Source: a bacterium (GTDB taxonomy: Bacteria; UBA6262; WVXT01). Taken from it: 16,838 nt of DNA. The position numbers were made by a program, and so were the translations under genes. Where the stretch lies: assembly GCA_035530055.1 (NCBI GenBank), contig DATKVN010000069.1, positions 1 through 16,838 on the forward strand, in the 5' to 3' direction. Of the stretch, positions 1-7,719 are shown in pieces (position 1 is the stretch's first letter; each line of letters opens with the position of its first letter). The notes under the pieces are model-generated. The model was not told where the DNA came from. It saw only the letters and a list, made by a program, of their open reading frames with translations, and made no database searches.

Positions 1-1
1 A

Positions 2-1894
2 GCACTGATAAAAGCAGTTACTACGGTTGAAATAGGAACTTTGAGAGGAGAGCCTGTGAACTTCAGTCAGATGGTTCTGGGAGAGGTTCCGGGAAGAGAA
101 AAAATACAGAGGGCGCTCCTTGAAGAGAGAGGGTCGACATTAGAGGAGTTGTTGCAGGAACTCTTGAGAAATAGGCCGGACTATGTGCGAGAGGTTGTCT
201 ATTTCTATCAGGGAGTTCTAATTCCTGAAGGGGCTACTCTTTCTGAGCCTGAGAAGCAGTTCCTCCGCCAGAGTCTGGTATCCAGAACCCTGAAGGCTCT
301 GCACGAAATTGCTCCTCCTGAAGTTAAAGTAAGATTGAATGTTGCTGCCGAGACATTGGCCGGGCAAATTGAAAACTTGAGAGAGGAATATGGTACGGTG
401 TTATTGAAGCAACTGAAACAGCCGGAGAAGATGCGGAAACTGGCAAGGGCAGTCCAGGAAGAGATTAAGACTGCGGGATTGGCACTTGAGGTTCAGCCGA
501 TTGTCAATGCGGTTAAAAAGAACAGGGTTGAAAAGTTGTCACTTCCTGAAAAGGAGATAGTGCTAAGGGCAGTTATGAAGGCGAAGATATGGAACCATGG
601 CTCATCCGTCTGGGAGGTTTTGGAGCAGGTCTTCGGAGTCGTTCCTGGCGAGGCAAGGATAAATGAAAAGGATATTGAATTAAATTATATACCAAAAGAA
701 AACTACGAATGGTTAGAGCGAATTATAGCCGAGGAGAAAGGGAGAAAAGTGTTCATAAAGAGCCGGGCAATGGTACGCGTAAAAGATACTGGAAGAGAGA
801 AGTGGCAGGTTGAGGTTATATTGAATGGAGGTTATAACACGCTGAGTGGTATGTTCTATCGGGCTCTCCACGAGTTAGTCTACGCGATGATTCTGAATGT
901 CCAGGGAAGATTGCCGGTCGAGGGGCAGGTTAACCGCGAGCTCGCTGGTTTAATCAATTACTATCTGACTGCTGGCGGTATCTTTGAGAGACTTGATAAG
1001 GGAGTAGAATATACTTTAAGTCCTGAAATGATCAGGCTGATAAGGGAAGTTCCGGAGAAGGGCTTGAGCGAGGGAATTATTCCTTATCTCGTAAAAGCAA
1101 TGCCCGCTCTGGTTGATAGGGTTTCTGAGATTTCTACCTTTGAGCCGATTGCTGGTTATGAAATCAGGCCCGAGGTCATGGAATTTCAGGGCATGAAAGT
1201 CATTGCTTTGGATATGCAGGCACTGTTTAATGCGCAGGTTAGACATGGCAAGGTAACCGTTGAGCCAAGAAGCCCTGCAGCATTCAAAGTGATGGAGAAT
1301 ATGGTAAAAGTTGCCGGGAAAGAAGGAAAGGGCGACAAGATTAAGTTCGCTTTCGTCTCCAATGTCAGAGGCTTGAGCAAAGAAGTAATGGAACAGATGC
1401 TTAATGACTATATGCTGGATTATGGTTTGTCGCCGGAAGTTGTCCGGCAAATCATAGATAAGGATTTGATACTGGATAGACGCACTCTAAGGCAGACTGG
1501 CAGACGAATAAATACAAGAGACGTGTATGATGCAATTAAAAGGGCCCTGGGAAGAAAGACTGAACAAGTCGGTGGAATAGAAGTGACCATCCTCACTGAC
1601 AACAAGGATAGATGGACGAGGAAAAAGATGGAAGATGTCCTGTGGGTCATCCTGGATAGACCTCACAAGGGAGAGATGGTCTCCACGGCTGTCGGACTTG
1701 TGGTCGCTATTGAAGGCGGAGTCTCTTCGTGGCTGAAGGCTTTCATAGAAAAGAAATGGGATAAGGAAGAAGCAGAAAAATTGCTAAGGATACTTGGAAC
1801 AGAACGCACATTCTTCGTGCCGGCTACGCCAGTTTCCAGAACATATTTAGACCGCATGGAAACGGAGAGGAAGATATACAAGACCCAGGCATAA
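2..1894 (+). CDS. 3' part of a large protein of unknown function
   Basis: The reading frame is open to the left edge: the 13 codons before the TTG at 41 have no stop, so this is a 5'-truncated gene of at least 630 codons, ending in TAA at 1892-1894. I see no signal peptide or membrane helix in the visible part. It is rich in charged residues (Glu, Lys, Arg), looks mostly helical in its first third, and has a mixed alpha/beta look later, including the stretch KFAFVSNVRGLSKEVMEQML. It resembles the C-terminal ends of the very long hypothetical proteins I associate with Omnitrophota, but this is recall and not a database match. I recognise no catalytic motif. The gene ends 3 nt before a family-2 palindromic repeat, and a promoter for the next gene follows, so it is probably a separate transcription unit from the sugar locus. 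Function unknown. Confidence 0.75.
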   Translation, partial: ALIKAVTTVEIGTLRGEPVNFSQMVLGEVPGREKIQRALLEERGSTLEELLQELLRNRPDYVREVVYFYQGVLIPEGATLSEPEKQFLRQSLVSRTLKALHEIAPPEVKVRLNVAAETLAGQIENLREEYGTVLLKQLKQPEKMRKLARAVQEEIKTAGLALEVQPIVNAVKKNRVEKLSLPEKEIVLRAVMKAKIWNHGSSVWEVLEQVFGVVPGEARINEKDIELNYIPKENYEWLERIIAEEKGRKVFIKSRAMVRVKDTGREKWQVEVILNGGYNTLSGMFYRALHELVYAMILNVQGRLPVEGQVNRELAGLINYYLTAGGIFERLDKGVEYTLSPEMIRLIREVPEKGLSEGIIPYLVKAMPALVDRVSEISTFEPIAGYEIRPEVMEFQGMKVIALDMQALFNAQVRHGKVTVEPRSPAAFKVMENMVKVAGKEGKGDKIKFAFVSNVRGLSKEVMEQMLNDYMLDYGLSPEVVRQIIDKDLILDRRTLRQTGRRINTRDVYDAIKRALGRKTEQVGGIEVTILTDNKDRWTRKKMEDVLWVILDRPHKGEMVSTAVGLVVAIEGGVSSWLKAFIEKKWDKEEAEKLLRILGTERTFFVPATPVSRTYLDRMETERKIYKTQA

Positions 1895-1897
1895 TAA

Positions 1898-1957
1898 TGT
1901 AGCGGCAAAGCGTAAGCTTTGCTTTTATTTTAGTCCCGATGAATCGGGACAGCTACA
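1898..1957. repeat. Family-2 palindromic repeat, two hairpins
   Basis: A 60-bp element bounded by TGTAGC (1898-1903) and GCTACA (1952-1957). It contains hairpin 1, GCAAAGC-GTAA-GCTTTGC (1905-1922), and hairpin 2, GTCCCGAT-GA-ATCGGGAC (1933-1950), both perfectly paired. It begins 3 nt after the stop codon of the first gene, so it could serve as a 3' RNA structure or weak terminator; there is a short T-rich stretch between the hairpins. The same design recurs at 6560-6616 and, split by an insertion, at 14465-14605. Confidence 0.8.
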
Positions 1958-1969
1958 GAATTTAAATTG

Positions 1970-1998
1970 TTGACAATTATATTTTTTTGTGGTAAATT
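1970..1998 (+). promoter_or_regulatory. Predicted sigma70-type promoter for the sugar locus
   Basis: A perfect -35 hexamer TTGACA (1970-1975) is followed after 17 nt by TAAATT (1993-1998), which matches 4 of 6 positions of the -10 consensus. The surrounding DNA is strongly AT-rich. Transcription would start near 2005, leaving a leader of about 90 nt before the ATG at 2098. This is the only good promoter I see upstream of the block 2098-10128, which fits one polycistronic unit from the secreted enzyme to the cytoplasmic glycosidase. Confidence 0.6.
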
Positions 1999-2056
1999 AT
2001 TCGAATATTATAGAAATTCCCGCCTATCGGTTCTACGTTACATTGGGACGATTGGG

Positions 2057-2091
2057 CAGCCATATACTACTGATTATGTAGGCTGAAAGGG
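2057..2091 (+). promoter_or_regulatory. Leader hairpin and ribosome binding site of the secreted enzyme gene
   Basis: CAGCCATA (2057-2064) can pair with TATG and GCTG (2075-2078 and 2082-2085) around a 10-nt loop and a 3-nt bulge. The hairpin ends at the purine stretch GAAAGGG (2085-2091), the only ribosome binding candidate, 6 nt before the ATG at 2098. The stem may modulate access to the binding site. It matches no riboswitch class known to me and could be coincidental. Confidence 0.3.
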
Positions 2092-2097
2092 CCAGCC

Positions 2098-4050
2098 ATG
2101 AAGCGGTTAATTCCGACATTCTTTAGACTCTTTCTTTTTTTGATTTTACTTTGTTCCTATGTTGAAGAAGCAAAAGGCCTGCCCGGGGATGCGCCCGAGG
2201 GGTCGGTATCTGTTGCCGATTTCGATGATTGTTCTAAGGATAATCTGGAGCCTTATGAGGCAGAGTCAACTCAAGGTTGTGTTCTCTCTTTTGGTTCGAA
2301 TCGCCTGCAAGACAAGAAAGGTTTCTCGCTGAAACTCGATTACGACCTCAACCCTCCCAATAATAGCCTCAATGGCTTCCGCATTAAATTTAGGGAAAAA
2401 ATCACTGACATCTTTGATGGGGTCGTATTCTATGTGAAAGGTGATAAGAAAGAGGGATTCACCACTAGATTCAATATAATTTTCAAGAGTAAGAAAGAGA
2501 GCGGAACCTACCCGGTAACGGGAGTGACCAGTTCCTGGAAACTGGTTCCCATCCTTTTTAGCGAAGTTAAAGGAATTAGTGACTGGAGCAGAATAAGTGA
2601 ATTGGATATTCTTCTCGACTCAAAAATTGTTACCAATCTGAGAGGAGCTATCTATATTGATGATATTTTTCTCTCTCCGGGATCCGACCTGGAAACAAAG
2701 CAGGTTAAGTCATCAGACCTGGTTATAGGCGATTCTCGCACCGAGATACTGATAGATAATCTGAAGGGATTTCCTGAAAAGGTAGTAATAAAGAGAAATA
2801 TTCCAAAGACAGAGAAGGAGTTTCTTCGGACTATAGCCAGGGATACCTGGGGGTACTTTCGGGATATAGTGGATAGGAAAAGGAATCTTCCTCTGAACTA
2901 TATTCAGGTTGCGCCCAAAAAAGCAGTGGGTGATTATGTGAGCACTACAGATTTGGGTCTCTATTTTGTGTCAATTGTTTCTGCTTATGACCTGGGGTTC
3001 ATAAATAAAAAGGAAGCGATAGAGAGAATAAAAAATAGTCTGGACACGGTGGAGAAGTTAGAAAAAGCGCATGGCTTTATGTATAACTATTACGATACAA
3101 CCAGACTTAATCCCACGAGTAATTTTATCTCCTTTGTAGATAGTGGATGGCTTATGATGGGTCTAATCATCGTGCGCCAGGCTTTTCCAGAAGAGATGGG
3201 AGATAGGTGTACAAGGATAATCGATTCCCGCGACTTTTCCTTCTTTTATGACCGCGCCCAGGGACAGATGCGCCATGGGTACCATCTCGATAATAAGAGA
3301 TATTCTGAATACCATTATGGGGCTTTCTATACTGAGGCGAGGGCAATCAGCTTGATGGCTATTGGCAAAGGAGATGTCCCGCCAGAGCACTGGTTCAAAA
3401 TATATCGCACCTTCCCTAGAGAGTGGACATGGCAGAATAAAGTTCCCGATGGCACAGTTAAGAAATATTTAGGCATAGATGTCTTTGAGGGTTATTACGA
3501 ATATGACGGACTGAAGATAGTTCCCAGCTGGGGAGGGAGCATGTTCGAGGGGCTTATGCCCACTATGGTAATTAAAGAGGCGGAGCTGGGTAAGAAGAAT
3601 CTTGGTTTGAATAATTCAAGGTATGTTGAAGCACATATCAGATTTGCAAAGAAGAAGGGATATCCGGTCTGGGGGGTGTCCCCGTGCACGATTCCGGGGG
3701 AAGGTTATGACGCATACGGAGTAAAAGATATAGGGTTGAGAGGTTACGATGGGGGGGTTGTTACTCCACATGCCACCTTTCTGGCTCTGGAGCTTGTGCC
3801 CGAAAGGGCAGTTGCCAATTTGAAAAAGTTTCTCCAGGTTTATCCTGATATATATGGAGAATATGGGTTTTACGATTCAGTAAATGTTGAGACAGGGGAA
3901 ATATCCAAGAAGTATCTATGTCTTGACCAGGCAATGGTACTGATTCCACTTAATAATTACCTTAACAAGGGAATAATCAGAAATAGGTTCCATAATGATG
4001 AGATTGGGAGGAGAGTAGAGTATCTGCTGGAGATAGAAGAATTCTATTGA
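2098..4050 (+). CDS. Secreted GH144/glucoamylase-like glycoside hydrolase with N-terminal carbohydrate-binding-type domain
   Basis: 650 aa. Residues 1-28 form a signal peptide (hydrophobic core FFRLFLFLILLCSYV, likely cleavage after AKG), so it acts in the periplasm or outside. Residues about 35-200 form a beta-rich domain of the CBM11/CIA30 type (VADFDD, LKLDYD, GVTSSW, AIYIDDIFL). Residues about 240-645 match the (alpha/alpha)6 'glucoamylase' family (PF10091) that includes GH144 endo-beta-1,2-glucanases and the middle domain of cyclic beta-1,2-glucan synthase. Landmarks are FVDSGWLMMGL (Asp348), HGYHLDN, YTEARAISLMAIG (Glu413, probable catalytic acid), PVWGVSPCTIPGEGY and YLCLDQAMVLIPLNNYL. 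Family members cleave beta-glucans, best known for beta-1,2-glucan, releasing short oligosaccharides. It is first in a run with sugar importer genes, which fits extracellular depolymerisation. The substrate is inferred. The N-terminal domain is homologous to both domains of the protein at 15443-16633. Confidence 0.85.
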   Translation: MKRLIPTFFRLFLFLILLCSYVEEAKGLPGDAPEGSVSVADFDDCSKDNLEPYEAESTQGCVLSFGSNRLQDKKGFSLKLDYDLNPPNNSLNGFRIKFREKITDIFDGVVFYVKGDKKEGFTTRFNIIFKSKKESGTYPVTGVTSSWKLVPILFSEVKGISDWSRISELDILLDSKIVTNLRGAIYIDDIFLSPGSDLETKQVKSSDLVIGDSRTEILIDNLKGFPEKVVIKRNIPKTEKEFLRTIARDTWGYFRDIVDRKRNLPLNYIQVAPKKAVGDYVSTTDLGLYFVSIVSAYDLGFINKKEAIERIKNSLDTVEKLEKAHGFMYNYYDTTRLNPTSNFISFVDSGWLMMGLIIVRQAFPEEMGDRCTRIIDSRDFSFFYDRAQGQMRHGYHLDNKRYSEYHYGAFYTEARAISLMAIGKGDVPPEHWFKIYRTFPREWTWQNKVPDGTVKKYLGIDVFEGYYEYDGLKIVPSWGGSMFEGLMPTMVIKEAELGKKNLGLNNSRYVEAHIRFAKKKGYPVWGVSPCTIPGEGYDAYGVKDIGLRGYDGGVVTPHATFLALELVPERAVANLKKFLQVYPDIYGEYGFYDSVNVETGEISKKYLCLDQAMVLIPLNNYLNKGIIRNRFHNDEIGRRVEYLLEIEEFY

Positions 4051-4059
4051 GAGCATTTC

Positions 4060-4132
4060 TGTAGGGGACGGACTCTGTGCCGTCCCTTCCTTCGGGCGAC
4101 CACCCCGATACATCGGGATGTCGCCCCCTACA
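4060..4132. repeat. Family-1 palindromic repeat pair, head to head
   Basis: Starts 9 nt after the stop codon of the enzyme gene. Unit a is TGTAG followed by stem GGGACGG (4065-4071), loop ACTCTGTG and stem CCGTCCC (4080-4086). Unit b is inverted: stem GGGCGAC (4094-4100) and GTCGCCC (4120-4126), ending in CTACA (4128-4132). Its loop is replaced by an inner hairpin, CCCGAT-AC-ATCGGG. The pair is therefore bounded by TGTAG and CTACA, like a bacterial interspersed mosaic element built from two opposed REP units. Confidence 0.85.
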
Positions 4133-4150
4133 TCTTCATCTAATTCTTTT

Positions 4151-4204
4151 GGGTGGCCACGGAGTGCCACCCCTACAGGGCGACCACGGAGTGTCGCCTC
4201 TACA
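4151..4204. repeat. Two inverted-orientation family-1 palindromic units
   Basis: Unit c has stem GGGTGGC (4151-4157), loop CACGGAGT and GCCACCC (4166-4172), then CTACA. Unit d has GGGCGAC (4178-4184), loop CACGGAGT and GTCGCCT (4193-4199), then TACA (4201-4204). The loops are identical, and the arms differ but stay paired within each unit; the last base of unit d leaves one mismatch. Unit d ends only 3 to 18 nt before the candidate start codons of the transporter gene. Confidence 0.85.
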
Positions 4205-4221
4205 TTATGGTGTGGGAAAAA

Positions 4222-6525
4222 ATGAGAAATCGAAGTTTGCTTAAAAATTTTGCCATACTAATTTCGCTGAGCCTTCTTTTCCTCGTTTGCTTGGGTGAGA
4301 AGAGCCTGGCAAAAAAAGAAGAGGAGACTATTACTGTCTGGGCTATGGGTGCAGAAGGAATGAAGATTGCACAGATGGCGCGGAAATTTGAACAGGCTAA
4401 TCCCGGAATTAGAGTTATTACCCAGGCTATTCCCTGGGAGGCAGCCCACGAAAAACTTATCACTTCTGTGGTGGGAGAGATTCCTCCCGATGTTTCCCAG
4501 CTGGGAACAACCTGGATGGCTGAATTTCAAGCTATGGGCGCCCTTGCTCCTCTTAATGAATTCATTTCCAGGTCGGAAATTATCAGCAAGGATAAGTTCT
4601 TCCCTGCTTCCTGGGAGACAAACCTCATCAATGGAAGAGTCTATGGAATTCCCTGGTATGTGGATACAAGAGTTATATTCTATCGAAAGGACCTGTTGAA
4701 AGAGGCCGGATTTGACCATCCTCCTCGCACCTGGGAAGAACTGGAGAGGATCGGAAAGGCTCTAGTTAAGGACAGGGATGGCGATGGCAAGATTGACCAG
4801 TATGGAATGGCGCTTCCGGTTAAAGATTGGAATATCCTGTCAATGTTCATCTGGGAGAATGGCGGCAACATTTTAACTCCCGACAATTCAAAGTCGGATG
4901 TGGAAAGCGAGGCAACACGAGAAGCTTTCCAGTTTTATCACCGGTTTTTCCAGGAGAATATTGTTCCCACTGCCGAGGCTGTAGATGTGGACCTATTCCA
5001 TGCTTTCAGGACCGGGTTCTATCCAATTTTTATCTCCGGCCCCTGGATGATAGAACTCATACGGAATGAATTGGGGAAAGAGTATGAGGGAAGATGGGAT
5101 GTGGCAATGATGCCCCGGAAAAAATTCCCCACATCATTTGTAGGAGGATGTAATTTAGTCGTTTTCAAAGGTTCAAAACATAAGGAAGCTTCCTGGAAAT
5201 TTATCGAGTTTATGAGCCAACCAGAAATACAGGTAGAATGGTATAGAATCATCACAGACCTTCCCGCAGTTAAATCTGCCTGGCAGGATCCCTTCTTCAA
5301 TGATAAACCGATGGTGAGAGTTTTTGGGGAACAACTCAACTATACCAAGTCTCCTCCCAATATTCCAGAATGGGAACAGGTTGCTGATGCTATGCAGAGG
5401 CGTATGGAAGAGTTAATCCTGGGCAAAATGAACCTATTTCAAACATTGGGAACATTGACTAAGGACATTAATGAGATACTGGAAAAGAAAGAGAGAATGG
5501 CGAGCAAGGGAAAATTCTTCTTAAGTATTGGGGCAATTTTAGTGTTTATATGGGGACTTGCCTTCTTGTGGAAAAGGTATCACCGCAAGGTTAAGGAAAT
5601 AGAAGTACCAGAGGAGGAGAGAATTTCTGGTGTTAAAAGAATCGTCAGTTCACTCAGAAAATATCATGTTCCCTACCTTTTCATTATCCCCTCCTTAACC
5701 ATTCTTTTCGTCTTTCTTTTTCTTCCGGTTGTTGTCTCATTCATTACGAGTTTAACCGACTGGGATATCTATGGGCTTGCCAACTGGAAGAATATCTCAT
5801 TCGTTGGATTTGAAAACTATCAGACACTTCTCCGGGATAAAATTTTTTGGAAATCCCTTTTTAATACATTTTACTTTGTAGTAGTTGGCGTTCCTTTTGC
5901 CATTTCCCTTGCTCTTCTGATGGCTATTGTTCTGAATGAAGAATTTATTAAATTCAAATCTTTTTTCCGTACTTCCTACTTTGCACCAGTAGTAACGACA
6001 CTGGTTGCTGTAGCTGTGGTCTGGCGATGGCTGTATAATCCCGACTATGGTTTAATTAACTGGGTTCTGCAAACAGTAGGTTTACCTCCTCAGAACTGGC
6101 TTGGTGATACAAAGTTGGCTATGCCCTCTTTGATTGTTATGGCAGCCTGGAAGAATTTTGGCTATAATATGGTTATTTTTCTGGCCGGTCTTCAGGCGAT
6201 TCCCGATACTCTCTATGATGCAGCCAAAGTGGATGGTGCCAGTTACTGGCAGAGATTTCGTTATATTACCTTACCTGGGTTAAGATCCACCACTTTCTTC
6301 GTTACCGTTACCACGATGATAGGGTTCTTTCAACTTTTTGGCGAGCCTTATGTAATGACAAAGGGAGGTCCGTTAAATTCCACAATCTCCGTTGTTCTCC
6401 ATATGTATAACCAGGGCTTTAAGTTTTTCCGTATGGGTTATGCTTCTGCCATCGGCTATATACTCTTTGGTATTATTGTGGTTTTTACTATTTTGCAGAT
6501 AAAACTCCAGAAGGCTGCCTATTAG
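4222..6525 (+). CDS. Sugar ABC transporter: substrate-binding protein fused to MalF-type permease
   Basis: 767 aa from the chosen ATG. A signal peptide (RNRSLLKNFAILISLSLLFLVCLG, cleavage near SLA/KK) leads into a family-1 extracellular sugar-binding domain (about 36-425: TVWAMG, IPWYVDTRVIFYRKDLLKEAGF, WEELERIGKAL, PIFISGPWM, KEASWKFIEFM). A membrane helix follows at about 432-450, then a positively charged linker. The C-terminal part is a CUT1 MalF/UgpA-type permease (first helix from residue 485) with the EAA loop at about 666-687 (DAAKVDGASYWQRFRYITLP) that docks the ATPase. The extra helix puts the linker on the cytoplasmic side, so the topology is consistent and the fusion looks real. 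ATG 4222 is preferred over ATG 4207 because GGGA lies just upstream and the signal peptide begins there; the open frame upstream of 4207 is repeat DNA. It should import oligosaccharides together with the permease at 6656. Confidence 0.9.
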   Translation: MRNRSLLKNFAILISLSLLFLVCLGEKSLAKKEEETITVWAMGAEGMKIAQMARKFEQANPGIRVITQAIPWEAAHEKLITSVVGEIPPDVSQLGTTWMAEFQAMGALAPLNEFISRSEIISKDKFFPASWETNLINGRVYGIPWYVDTRVIFYRKDLLKEAGFDHPPRTWEELERIGKALVKDRDGDGKIDQYGMALPVKDWNILSMFIWENGGNILTPDNSKSDVESEATREAFQFYHRFFQENIVPTAEAVDVDLFHAFRTGFYPIFISGPWMIELIRNELGKEYEGRWDVAMMPRKKFPTSFVGGCNLVVFKGSKHKEASWKFIEFMSQPEIQVEWYRIITDLPAVKSAWQDPFFNDKPMVRVFGEQLNYTKSPPNIPEWEQVADAMQRRMEELILGKMNLFQTLGTLTKDINEILEKKERMASKGKFFLSIGAILVFIWGLAFLWKRYHRKVKEIEVPEEERISGVKRIVSSLRKYHVPYLFIIPSLTILFVFLFLPVVVSFITSLTDWDIYGLANWKNISFVGFENYQTLLRDKIFWKSLFNTFYFVVVGVPFAISLALLMAIVLNEEFIKFKSFFRTSYFAPVVTTLVAVAVVWRWLYNPDYGLINWVLQTVGLPPQNWLGDTKLAMPSLIVMAAWKNFGYNMVIFLAGLQAIPDTLYDAAKVDGASYWQRFRYITLPGLRSTTFFVTVTTMIGFFQLFGEPYVMTKGGPLNSTISVVLHMYNQGFKFFRMGYASAIGYILFGIIVVFTILQIKLQKAAY

Positions 6526-6559
6526 GGAGTGTGAAGAGGAAATAGGTATTGCAAAAAAT

Positions 6560-6616
6560 GGTAGCCGCAGGCTTTAGCCTGCGTGAAGTGTTCGCAAACT
6601 GAAGTTTGCGACTACC
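6560..6616. repeat. Family-2 palindromic repeat, two hairpins
   Basis: Bounded by GGTAG (6560-6564) and CTACC (6612-6616). Hairpin 1 is CGCAGGC-TTTA-GCCTGCG (6566-6583). Hairpin 2 is CGCAAACT-GA-AGTTTGCG (6593-6610). Both are perfect. It lies in the 127-nt gap between the two permease genes, so it could reduce or tune expression of the second. It has the same architecture as the element at 1898-1957, with different arms. Confidence 0.8.
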
Positions 6617-6655
6617 AAATTCTATTGAACGGTATCCGACCAGAGGTAGACAGTG

Positions 6656-7504
6656 ATGAAAAGAGAACTGAACTTGGTAAAGATTCTTACATTGATTAGA
6701 AGAATATTTATTCATCTTCTTCTATTTGCAGGTCTTGCTATTACTCTGGCTCCTTTTATCTGGATGATTTCCACTTCATTTAAATCTAGTGAGAGTGTAT
6801 TTACATTTCCCCCTCAGTGGATTCCCAAGCATCCAACTATAGAGCAGTACCAGGCACTATTTCGCGAGGTAAACTTTTTACAATTCTTTAAGAATAGCGT
6901 AATTGTCGCTTTTGGAATAACTCTATTTAGTCTCTTTTTGAACTCTCTCGGCGGGTTTGCCTTTGCCAAACATAAATTCCCGGGAAGGGAGAAGATATTT
7001 GCTCTACTTTTAGCCACTATGATGGTGCCAGGTCAGATAACGATGATACCTGTCTTTCTTATGTTAAAGAGCGTTGGACTAATAAATAGTTACTGGGGAC
7101 TGATAATTCCCGCAGGAGCAAGTGCCTTTGGAATATTTTTGATGAGGCAATTTATTACTACCATACCTACCGACCTAATTGAATCGGCGAGGATAGATGG
7201 TTGCTCTGAGTTCAGAATTTACTGGACCATTATCTTGCCTCTCTGTAAACCAGTCTTGGCTGCCTTGGGAATCTTTACTTTTATGGGTTCCTGGAATGCT
7301 TTCCTCTGGCCATTAATTGTAATGATTAAAGAAAATATGTACACGTTACCTGTTGCCCTGGCTAACCTCAGTGGTCAATATGCAACAAAATTCGGTCTGC
7401 TTATGGCCGGGGCAGTGGTGGTGGTTATCCCTGTGCTTATTGTTTTCATTGTGGCACAGAGGTATGTGATTAAAGGAGTTGCCGTAACCGGATTAAAACA
7501 GTAG
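6656..7504 (+). CDS. Sugar ABC transporter permease, MalG type
   Basis: 282 aa with about six membrane helices. It matches the MalG/UgpE branch of CUT1 sugar transporters: LAPFIWMISTSFKSS near the N-terminus, the NSLGGFAFAKHKFPG segment, and the EAA loop ESARIDGCSEFRIYWTIILP that contacts the ATP-binding subunit. ATG 6656 is chosen because AGAGG (6642-6646) lies 9 nt upstream; the GTG at 6653 is directly adjacent and would add only one residue. It should pair with the permease half of the fused protein upstream to form the membrane channel. No ATPase gene lies in the window, so the energy-coupling subunit must come from another locus, as happens with shared MsiK-type ATPases. The TAG stop codon (7502-7504) falls inside the first palindromic repeat of the next cluster. 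Confidence 0.93.
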   Translation: MKRELNLVKILTLIRRIFIHLLLFAGLAITLAPFIWMISTSFKSSESVFTFPPQWIPKHPTIEQYQALFREVNFLQFFKNSVIVAFGITLFSLFLNSLGGFAFAKHKFPGREKIFALLLATMMVPGQITMIPVFLMLKSVGLINSYWGLIIPAGASAFGIFLMRQFITTIPTDLIESARIDGCSEFRIYWTIILPLCKPVLAALGIFTFMGSWNAFLWPLIVMIKENMYTLPVALANLSGQYATKFGLLMAGAVVVVIPVLIVFIVAQRYVIKGVAVTGLKQ

Positions 7505-7705
7505 GGGCGACACTCCGTGGTCCAACGTAGGGGCGGGACTCTGTGCCCGCCCAGTAGTGGTGGCACTCCGTGGCCACCCGCTATGGAAGGGACGGCACAG
7601 AGTCCGTCCCCTACAGAATCTGATGTAGGGGTGGCACTCCGTGGCCACCCGCTATGGAAGGGACGGCACGCCGAAAAATCGGCATAAACTGCGTCCGTCC
7701 CCTAT
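7501..7705. repeat. Cluster of six family-1 palindromic units
   Basis: Fills the gap between the permease and the glycosidase genes. Unit 1 (7505-7522) lacks the end of its right arm. Unit 2 has arms GGGCGGG 7531-7537 and CCCGCCC 7546-7552. Unit 3 spans 7559-7578 (GGTGGC, GCCACC). Unit 4 is inverted: GGGACGG 7589-7595, CCGTCCC 7604-7610, CTACA. Unit 5 is GGGTGGC 7629-7635 and GCCACCC 7644-7650. Unit 6 is inverted: GGGACGG 7660-7666 and CCGTCCC 7695-7701, with its loop replaced by an inner hairpin GCCGAAAAATCGGC (7670-7683). A perfect 38-bp direct repeat (7561-7598 and 7632-7669) shows that a two-unit block was duplicated in tandem. Confidence 0.88.
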
Positions 7706-7719
7706 ACACTACCCACAAA

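Noticed and set aside
1016-1450. Antisense open frame of 144 codons in the first gene
   Set aside because: It lies opposite a long coding frame, has no signal or recognisable motif and no ribosome binding site that I can see; treated as a shadow frame. Similar shadows inside the other genes were dropped too.
4222-4320. Lipoprotein signal (lipobox) on the binding-protein fusion
   Set aside because: The only Cys in the signal region is preceded by Val, not Gly, Ala or Ser, so ordinary signal peptidase cleavage is more likely.
4258-4719. Antisense open frame of 153 codons in the transporter gene
   Set aside because: Opposite the well-supported binding-protein domain; composition follows from the reverse strand of that gene.
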